Below the pieces are notes generated by a model. It was not told where the DNA came from and searched no databases. It was given only the letters and a program-made list of their open reading frames with translations. Below, one piece after another: positions 1 to 5,460 of a stretch of 6,614 nt of DNA. The DNA is taken from the NCBI GenBank assembly GCA_002327905.1, contig DCUY01000071.1, forward strand, positions 1 to 6,614. The letters run 5' to 3'. The stretch comes from Caldifarciminota bacterium UBA2202. Its GTDB lineage: Bacteria > Hydrothermota > 32-111. The stretch's first letter is position 1. The number at the start of each line of letters is the position of its first letter. The translations under genes and the position numbers were made by a program.

Positions 1-1989
1 TCAATTATCTTTAATTTCTTTTCTAACCTTTCTAATCATATCCCTCACTTCAGCCGCCTTTTCAAATTCAAGCTCTGCAGACAATTCATGCATCTTCTTT
101 GTCAGATGGTCGAGAAGCTCCATTCTTTCAATATTGGACATTGATTCCGTCTTTGTCTCAATCTCCTCTTCAATAACCATATTTGAAGCTACATCAGTGA
201 GAATTAGAATATCCTCCACACTCTTCGAAATCGTCTGCGGTGTTATTCCCATTTTTTTATTATATTCAATCTGAGATTCTCTTCTCCTGTTTGTTATTCC
301 GACCGCCTTTTCAATTGATTTTGTGGACTTGTCGGCATAAAGAATAACTCTTCCTCTGACATTTCGCGAAGCTCTTCCTATTGTCTGTATAAGAGATGTC
401 TCGCTTCTTAAAAATCCCTCTTTGTCAGCGTCAAGTATTGCCACAAGAGAGACCTCAGGAAGGTCAAGCCCCTCTCTTAGAAGATTTATTCCCACCAAAA
501 CATCGAATTCCTTTAGCCGCAGTCCTCTGATTATCGAAACTCTCTCAATTGAATCAATATCGGAATGCATATATCTGACACTGACTCCCTTCTGCTTAAG
601 ATATTCTGTCAATGATTCAGCCATTCTCTTTGTAAGTGTAGTCACCAAAACCCTCTCGCCTCTCTTTACCACTGTGTCTATTTCAATTAAAAGGTCATCA
701 ATCTGATTCTCTGATTTTTTTATCTCGATTTCAGGGTCGACAAGGCCTGTGGGGCGGATTATCATATTTACAACTTCGCCTCCCGACCTGTCTATTTCAT
801 ACGCTTCCGGAGTGGCTGACATGCAGACAATTGATTTGGTGATTGTTTCAAATTCATTCAGTTTCAGAGGTCTGTTGTCAAGAGCTGATTTTAAGCGGAA
901 TCCGTAATCCACAAGATTCATTTTTCTTGCTCTGTCTCCATTGTACATTCCCCGTATCTGCGGTATTGTCACATGCGATTCGTCTATTATTGTGAGAAAA
1001 TCTCCTCTAAAATAATCTACAAGAGTGTATGGCCTCTGCCCCTCCTCTCTTCCGTCTATATGGCGCGAATAATTCTCTATGCCCGAGCAGTATCCGACCT
1101 CTTTCATCATCTCAAGGTCATAATTGGTTCTTGTGTTCAATCTCTCAGCTTCAAGCATTTTTCCGGAGTCTCTGAGCTCTTTGACTCTCTCCTTCAATTC
1201 CTCTCTGATCGAGACAACTGCTCTCTTGATTTTTGCGTCTCCTGACATGAAATGCTTTGCCGGGAACATTGACACAACCTCTAAATCCTCAATTTTAGAA
1301 TTATTCAGCTGGTCAAATACAAATAAATCTTCAATCTCATCGCCGAAGAACTGCACTTTAACAGGAGAGTCAAGATGGGATGGAAAAATATCAACAGTGT
1401 CTCCGAGAACTCTGAATCTCGCTCTTTTGAAATCAATGTCATTTCTCTCATACTGCATCATGATAAGATTGTCAATCAGCTTTTCCTGACTCAATGAACC
1501 GCCTCTTCTTATGCTGAAAATTGTATTGTTATAATCTTCAGGAGAGCCCAATGTATATATTGAGGAGACTGACGAGACTATAATTACATCATCCCTTTCG
1601 TACAAAGATGCAGTCGCTCTAAGGCGAAGCTTGTCTATGTATTCATTTATAGTAGCCTCTTTTTCGATGTACACATCCTTTGCAGGAAGATATGCTTCAG
1701 GCTGATAGTAATCATAGTATGAGACAAAATACTCCACAGCATTGTGCGGAAAGAGTGATTTCAATTCTCCGTATAATTGAGCCGCAAGCGTCTTATTATG
1801 AGAGAGTATAAGAACAGGCATTTTCGCCATTTCAATCACTTTGGCAATTGTGTATGTCTTTCCTGATCCTGTTATTCCGAGAAGAACCTGATACTTTTTT
1901 TTCTCTGAAATTCCCTTTGCAAGACTCTCTATTGCCTTCGGTTGGTCTCCTGCGGGAGAGTATCGTGAAACAACTTTGAAGTCAGTCAT
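1..1989 (-). CDS. uvrB: UvrABC system protein B (excision-repair helicase subunit)
   Basis: Complete 662-residue UvrB, close to the usual 660-680. In nucleotide excision repair it is loaded on damaged DNA by UvrA, verifies the lesion by threading a strand behind its beta-hairpin, and recruits UvrC for incision. Seen in order: SPAGDQPKAI (11-20), the usual N-terminal Q-motif-like segment; Walker A GITGSGKT (38-45); the damage-sensing hairpin with YYDYYQPEAY (91-100); a YCSGIENYSRH segment (300-310); DEAD-type box DESH (336-339); SAT motif III (391-393); VGINLLREGLDLPE (499-512), motif V; QTIGRASRNVRG (535-546), motif VI with its arginine fingers; and a C-terminal UVR domain (about 620-657) ending in the EFEKAAEVRD helix that contacts UvrC. 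No frameshift or missing catalytic residue is seen. The start Met aligns with the family's usual start and overlaps the upstream hydrolase stop as ATGA. No clear Shine-Dalgarno sequence precedes it, so coupling to the upstream gene is likely. The TGA lies on the first base of the window. Confidence 0.99.
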   Translation of the reverse strand: MTDFKVVSRYSPAGDQPKAIESLAKGISEKKKYQVLLGITGSGKTYTIAKVIEMAKMPVLILSHNKTLAAQLYGELKSLFPHNAVEYFVSYYDYYQPEAYLPAKDVYIEKEATINEYIDKLRLRATASLYERDDVIIVSSVSSIYTLGSPEDYNNTIFSIRRGGSLSQEKLIDNLIMMQYERNDIDFKRARFRVLGDTVDIFPSHLDSPVKVQFFGDEIEDLFVFDQLNNSKIEDLEVVSMFPAKHFMSGDAKIKRAVVSIREELKERVKELRDSGKMLEAERLNTRTNYDLEMMKEVGYCSGIENYSRHIDGREEGQRPYTLVDYFRGDFLTIIDESHVTIPQIRGMYNGDRARKMNLVDYGFRLKSALDNRPLKLNEFETITKSIVCMSATPEAYEIDRSGGEVVNMIIRPTGLVDPEIEIKKSENQIDDLLIEIDTVVKRGERVLVTTLTKRMAESLTEYLKQKGVSVRYMHSDIDSIERVSIIRGLRLKEFDVLVGINLLREGLDLPEVSLVAILDADKEGFLRSETSLIQTIGRASRNVRGRVILYADKSTKSIEKAVGITNRRRESQIEYNKKMGITPQTISKSVEDILILTDVASNMVIEEEIETKTESMSNIERMELLDHLTKKMHELSAELEFEKAAEVRDMIRKVRKEIKDN
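1986..1989 (-). other. ATGA stop/start overlap, MBL hydrolase to uvrB
   Basis: The hydrolase TGA overlaps the uvrB ATG. Upstream bases (ATGGAATGGAATTTGACGC on the coding strand) have only weak purine runs and no GGAGG, so uvrB translation is probably coupled to the hydrolase. It places a DNA-repair gene at the end of an otherwise unrelated operon, with no room for a separate SOS-type promoter between the genes. Confidence 0.93.
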
Positions 1990-2744
1990 GCGTCAAATTC
2001 CATTCCATCATATCCTGCAAAAATATTTTCAGGAAGCAGTCTTTCGAGCTCCTCATGTTTTAAATCATGTGAAAGATGAAGTATATATCCCTTTTTCATT
2101 TTAAGGGATTTAATGAGGAAGAGTGATTCGCTTATTGAAAAATGAGTTGTGTGGGGCATCATCCTGAGTCCATTGATTATTATACTCTCTGCATTTTCCC
2201 TTATAAGTTTTCTCTCATCTTTTCCTATATAAGAGGCGTCCATCACTATGGCGAGTCTGTCCAATAAATATGCGTCTATCTTCAATTTTCCATGGTACAC
2301 TTTAAATGATTTTACCGCAAAGGGTCCTATGTTCTCAACATGAGAGATATCGATGAATTTGAATCTCGGCTTCCCTCCGCCCTCCTGCGTATTTTTAAAG
2401 ACATAGGAGTAAACACCCATTATCTCAAGCCTCGTCTCATTTGAGCAGTATATTGGAATCTCCTTATTGTATCGCATTGAAATTACTCTCGTGTCATCAA
2501 GGCCGAAGATGTGGTCGGCATGCGCATGAGTGATAATTATTGCATCTATTTTGTCTGTCCTGTTTATAAGCTGGAGCCGTAATTCTTGTGATGCATCAAT
2601 TAAAATATTAAAATCCTCCTTTGTCAAAAGCACTCCGGGCCGGGTTCTTTTATCCCTCTTGTCAGCCGATGAACAGACTCGGCAAGTGCATCCTATAACG
2701 GGAACTCCTGTTGATGTGCCGGAACCGAGTATTGTCACTCTCAT
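1986..2744 (-). CDS. MBL-fold metallo-hydrolase, PhnP-like phosphodiesterase family
   Basis: Cytoplasmic metallo-beta-lactamase-fold hydrolase of 252 residues with no signal peptide. The N-terminal LGSGTSTGVPVIGC (6-19) is typical of the PhnP-like branch. Metal ligands predicted by comparison with E. coli PhnP are all present: H73, H75, D77 and H78 in HAHADH, H151 in YHG, D169 in VMDAS, and H223 in LHLSH. A second, structural zinc site is also predictable: C19, C21 and C24 (CxCxxC) together with H226. E. coli PhnP opens the 5-phosphoribosyl 1,2-cyclic phosphate ring in phosphonate breakdown, but no phn gene is nearby. Relatives in many bacteria are isolated genes of unknown substrate, so the specific reaction is not assigned; a small cyclic or nucleotide-type phosphodiester is the most reasonable guess. 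The ATG overlaps the flippase stop and follows a strong AGGAGG at 8 nt. The TGA overlaps the uvrB start. Fold and family are secure, substrate is not. Confidence 0.88.
   Translation of the reverse strand: MRVTILGSGTSTGVPVIGCTCRVCSSADKRDKRTRPGVLLTKEDFNILIDASQELRLQLINRTDKIDAIIITHAHADHIFGLDDTRVISMRYNKEIPIYCSNETRLEIMGVYSYVFKNTQEGGGKPRFKFIDISHVENIGPFAVKSFKVYHGKLKIDAYLLDRLAIVMDASYIGKDERKLIRENAESIIINGLRMMPHTTHFSISESLFLIKSLKMKKGYILHLSHDLKHEELERLLPENIFAGYDGMEFDA
2741..2744 (-). other. ATGA stop/start overlap, flippase to MBL hydrolase
   Basis: The flippase TGA overlaps the hydrolase ATG. Unlike the junction before it, a strong Shine-Dalgarno sequence is present just upstream, so de novo initiation as well as coupling is possible. 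Confidence 0.95.
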
Positions 2745-4048
2745 TTATTGAACCTCCTTCCGACAATATCCATTCCCAAAAATACCAAGAGTATTATATT
2801 TGCCTCAAACGGCTTTCTTAAAACATAAGCAAATAGAAATGATGCAAATATGAAAAACATGAGGGAACCGTACCTCAAGACAAAAGTCATAACCGGAAAT
2901 ATATCTCTCATGAATCCTATAAGCAGAACAACCGAAAACATCGTTGAAAAGACAAATGCGAATGCGGGTCCTATTGTTCCGAAGAGTCTTAAAAACAAGA
3001 AAGAGAGTGACAAAGTCAAACCGGCATCAATGAGAGAGACGGCAAAGAGACGCTTCGTCTCTCCCTTGAGAGAAAGAATGAATCCGAACGGAAAGACCCT
3101 GAGCGGAAGGACAGTGAGATAAACAATGAAATATCTGTATGCATTTGAATATTCCGAAGTGAAAAGGAGATTCATGATAAATTCCGCATTTATGAATAAA
3201 GCCAGAGTGAGGAGAGATAAAAACAAAAATGATTTTCTGAAGATATCAGAAAGCATTGTTTTTACACTTTCGTTTTCTCCTGACATTATCAGATGTCTTA
3301 TGCTCTCCGCTCTCTCATGGAAGACTCCTCCGAAGAATCTTGATACGAGAGGGACTTCAAACGCTCCTGTGGAATACTCGGCAAATGCTCCTGCAGAACA
3401 TAAAAGCGACACAATATACTTGTCTGTCTGTCTTGAGAATGCTCCGAAGAGTCCGTTCAAATAGAGAGGAAAAGAATAAGAAAATATTTTTTTGAAATCA
3501 TACTTCTCTCTGTCCTCTCTAAGTGAAAGAGAGAGAAAAATAAAATAGAGAAATATCTTAAATAATGAAATTAAAACAATAGCTATAAAAAATATGTCAG
3601 GCCTCTCTCTGCTTTGAAAGACGAAAAGAATGGGAATCAATATGGATACGGCTTCAAGTATATTAAGAGTGAAGACTCTCTTTATCATTTGTTTTGAAAG
3701 AAGAATGGCCTCAAGAGAGAGGAATAATGTAGAGGATATTGAAAGTATAAAAGCCGGAAAAAGAGCATTTGATTTTCTGAAAATGAATAATGCAAGAAAG
3801 ACAATGAGAAGAGAAATAAAAGATATAAAGAGTGTTTTTAGGTATGATGAAACATCTCTTTTTGCAAAGTAGAATATCGGGCTCGTTGCCGGAATGCCTG
3901 AAACAGTTATCCCTATGAGGAAATACATGAAGAATTCCTTAAAGAATGAATACCATTCCACTGTTAGAATTCTTGAAGCAATCACTGAAAGGAGAAGAAT
4001 AATCAATGAATAGACGACTCTGCCGAGTCCAGCCACTATTGATTTCAT
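2741..4048 (-). CDS. Polysaccharide flippase of the MOP (Wzx/RfbX-like) superfamily
   Basis: Inner-membrane protein of 435 residues with about 12-14 predicted hydrophobic helices (roughly 6-28, 37-60, 69-90, 96-117, 127-144, 151-175, 190-205, 209-228, 271-290, 304-326, 332-355, 358-380, 388-410, 415-430). Length and helix layout fit Wzx-type flippases, which move undecaprenyl-pyrophosphate-linked oligosaccharides from the inner to the outer face of the cytoplasmic membrane. The segment around RQTDKYIVS (206-214), followed by an AEYSTGAFEVP stretch (223-233), matches the pattern usual in this family at the start of its middle region, where an Asp-Lys follows a helix break. A polar loop (about 244-268) separates the two halves. 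It starts inside the stop codon of the Wzi-like gene with no Shine-Dalgarno sequence upstream, so translation is probably coupled to that gene. Its final codons (AGG AGG for Arg-Arg) double as the ribosome binding site of the next gene. The substrate cannot be told from the sequence; a lipid II or teichoic-type flippase is less likely but not excluded. Confidence 0.82.
   Translation of the reverse strand: MKSIVAGLGRVVYSLIILLLSVIASRILTVEWYSFFKEFFMYFLIGITVSGIPATSPIFYFAKRDVSSYLKTLFISFISLLIVFLALFIFRKSNALFPAFILSISSTLFLSLEAILLSKQMIKRVFTLNILEAVSILIPILFVFQSRERPDIFFIAIVLISLFKIFLYFIFLSLSLREDREKYDFKKIFSYSFPLYLNGLFGAFSRQTDKYIVSLLCSAGAFAEYSTGAFEVPLVSRFFGGVFHERAESIRHLIMSGENESVKTMLSDIFRKSFLFLSLLTLALFINAEFIMNLLFTSEYSNAYRYFIVYLTVLPLRVFPFGFILSLKGETKRLFAVSLIDAGLTLSLSFLFLRLFGTIGPAFAFVFSTMFSVVLLIGFMRDIFPVMTFVLRYGSLMFFIFASFLFAYVLRKPFEANIILLVFLGMDIVGRRFNK
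2753..2758 (-). promoter_or_regulatory. Strong ribosome binding site of the MBL-hydrolase gene
   Basis: The minus strand reads AAGGAGGTTCAATAAATG: a full AGGAGG (with GT following) 8 nt before the ATG at 2744, the strongest Shine-Dalgarno match in the window. It is made from two tandem AGG arginine codons at the end of the flippase gene (residues Arg431-Arg432). This suggests that the hydrolase can be initiated independently and at a higher rate than the flippase upstream. Confidence 0.85.
4045..4048 (-). other. ATGA stop/start overlap, Wzi-like gene to flippase
   Basis: The stop of the Wzi-like gene overlaps the flippase ATG. The 19 nt before the ATG (CATACATAAGAATTCTTTT on the coding strand) contain no GGAGG-like sequence, so the flippase probably depends on ribosomes terminating at the upstream gene. 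This would tie flippase level to that of the outer-membrane protein. Confidence 0.93.
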
Positions 4049-5460
4049 AAAAGAATTCTTATGTATGAATCAACAGACAATCCGCTGTCAGTATTTTCAA
4101 TTCCGTACAGGTAATTGAGTGAAAGGTTAAAGGACAGAAATTTATAAATCTGCTCAACTGACAGAGAAGCTTCAGTCCATTTTTTAACAGGGTCTATTCC
4201 TATCTGCTTATAATAATATGTGTCAGATATGGGGAAGATCCAGTCAGATGATGAATAATTGTCTCCCTTTTCAAAATATGAGACTTTAAAATTGACTCTT
4301 CCTGTTGAACTGTATGCAAATAAACCGTTTCCTTCAATTCCCTGAATATCAGGACCCATTTCGTCACCGATATTCTTAGAATTGAAAATGTATCTGTTCC
4401 AAGGGTATCTCTGATTATATACCCACGCGTTTATTCTCATATAAGAGAGAGACATTACGGCGCAACATACCGGAGCGTCAATACGCACTATATGGCCCAG
4501 CTCCGGCGGTTCAAGGTCTTTTGTTCCCTCATATTCATATTGATAATCATCAACAAGCAGAGAATATGAAAGATTGACCCTGCCCAAATAATTGTAATTG
4601 ACATCAAATGCCCAAAGAATATTGTCATTTATGTCAATATTGTTCTGCTCTCCGTAGAATATGAAGAACGGAAATGTATAATCAAAAATATTGCCTATGC
4701 TCTTTCTTCCAAATATACATGATTCTGAGAATGACAGTCTGAGATAATCCTTTAATGTCAGGATAAATTTATGAAATGAAAGATATCTTGAAATTACATC
4801 AATATCCTCTCCTTCAAACAAATATGTGGAATCAAGCTTCATACTTCCCAAAGAGGCATACTTGAAATCATAGGAAAAATATCTGTTTGCCTCTCCACTG
4901 AGGTAAATACCATCCATAGGAACCGCTTTGTAATCAAACAGAAGAGAATTGTCTTTTGAAAATGATGAGTGGTAATCCATCCTTCCGAAGAGAACAAACA
5001 ATTTTTCATTTGAATACTTGACATATCCTCTTTCAAATCCTGCTATAATCTTCTCTTTGAAGGGTTTTATGGGAAATCCCCTGCTGTTGTCTATATCATT
5101 GGATAAAAATACTTTTACTGAAGCTTCAATATTATCAGTCAATGAAAACTCTACTTTGGGAGAAATAGAAATTGTCGGAGCAATGGAATCATGATATGAA
5201 GCTCCGACTGAAGCATCCAAGAAAATATTTTGATTTTTAAGCGTCTTTTCAAAATCTATTTTTTTTAGAAGAAATTTTGAATAATTGTTTTCATATACTG
5301 CTCCTGATTCTTTAATTTCGACAGGATAATTATTGGTAAGAGGAATTGTTCCCTTTATTCCCTGATACCACACATACTCTTCGTATGCGGAGAATCTGTC
5401 CGACATGTACGGATGAACGGGAATGAATGAGAGAAGGAGTAAAAAAACAATCAGTATCAT
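4045..5460 (-). CDS. Wzi-like (capsule assembly type) outer-membrane beta-barrel protein
   Basis: Predicted secreted outer-membrane protein of 471 residues. A hydrophobic N-terminus (about residues 2-15, ILIVFLLLLSFIPV) resembles a signal peptide, although it has no Lys or Arg before the core. The rest has no long hydrophobic helix and is full of alternating aromatic/polar stretches typical of beta-strands (for example 84-120, 137-160, 193-205, 282-308, 386-397, 430-470). Features that recall the Wzi family are the size, an LFGRMDY segment (157-163) followed by a conserved-looking PMDGIYLSG (181-189), LLVDDYQYE (301-309), and GDEMGPD (365-371) after an aromatic WNRYIF segment. In E. coli, Wzi is an outer-membrane barrel that ties group 1 capsule to the surface; that role here is inference. 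The adjacent flippase gene supports a polysaccharide link. The start is fixed: an in-frame TGA lies eight codons upstream, no other ATG falls between, and GGAGG sits 4 nt before the ATG. Alternatives are a generic porin-like or other barrel of unknown role. Confidence 0.6.
   Translation of the reverse strand: MILIVFLLLLSFIPVHPYMSDRFSAYEEYVWYQGIKGTIPLTNNYPVEIKESGAVYENNYSKFLLKKIDFEKTLKNQNIFLDASVGASYHDSIAPTISISPKVEFSLTDNIEASVKVFLSNDIDNSRGFPIKPFKEKIIAGFERGYVKYSNEKLFVLFGRMDYHSSFSKDNSLLFDYKAVPMDGIYLSGEANRYFSYDFKYASLGSMKLDSTYLFEGEDIDVISRYLSFHKFILTLKDYLRLSFSESCIFGRKSIGNIFDYTFPFFIFYGEQNNIDINDNILWAFDVNYNYLGRVNLSYSLLVDDYQYEYEGTKDLEPPELGHIVRIDAPVCCAVMSLSYMRINAWVYNQRYPWNRYIFNSKNIGDEMGPDIQGIEGNGLFAYSSTGRVNFKVSYFEKGDNYSSSDWIFPISDTYYYKQIGIDPVKKWTEASLSVEQIYKFLSFNLSLNYLYGIENTDSGLSVDSYIRILL
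5457..5460 (-). other. ATGA stop/start overlap, purA to Wzi-like gene
   Basis: The plus-strand TCAT is ATGA on the coding strand: the TGA stop of purA and the ATG of the next gene share two bases. This is the usual layout for translational coupling within one transcript, and shows the two genes are co-transcribed. Confidence 0.95.

Noticed and set aside
422..1489. Plus-strand open frames opposite uvrB (90-121 codons)
   Set aside because: They lie fully antisense to well-conserved UvrB motifs, have biased low-complexity Ser/Leu/Phe composition expected of a shadow frame, and resemble no family I know.
1986..2744. Beta-lactamase (antibiotic resistance) reading of the MBL-fold gene
   Set aside because: No signal peptide is present, and the N-terminal LGSGTSTGVP plus CxCxxC pattern belongs to PhnP-like phosphodiesterases, not to class B beta-lactamases.
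3515..3533. Hairpin with 6-bp CTCTCT/AGAGAG stem and 7-nt loop
   Set aside because: It lies inside the flippase gene, encodes the ordinary Leu-Ser-Leu-Arg-Glu stretch, has a short stem and no T-run on the coding strand, so it is not a terminator.
2850..3872. Plus-strand open frames opposite the flippase
   Set aside because: They are antisense to a coherent membrane protein; their basic, Asn/Lys/Arg-rich composition is what the reverse of hydrophobic codons gives.
4051..4060. Perfect 10-bp palindrome AAGAATTCTT just before the flippase start
   Set aside because: It has no loop, so it cannot form a useful hairpin. It is part of the coding end of the upstream gene and short enough to occur by chance; no second copy was noticed.
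4839..5036. A 65-codon minus-strand frame within the Wzi-like gene
   Set aside because: It is out of frame inside a larger consistent coding region, with no ribosome binding site signal or recognisable motif.
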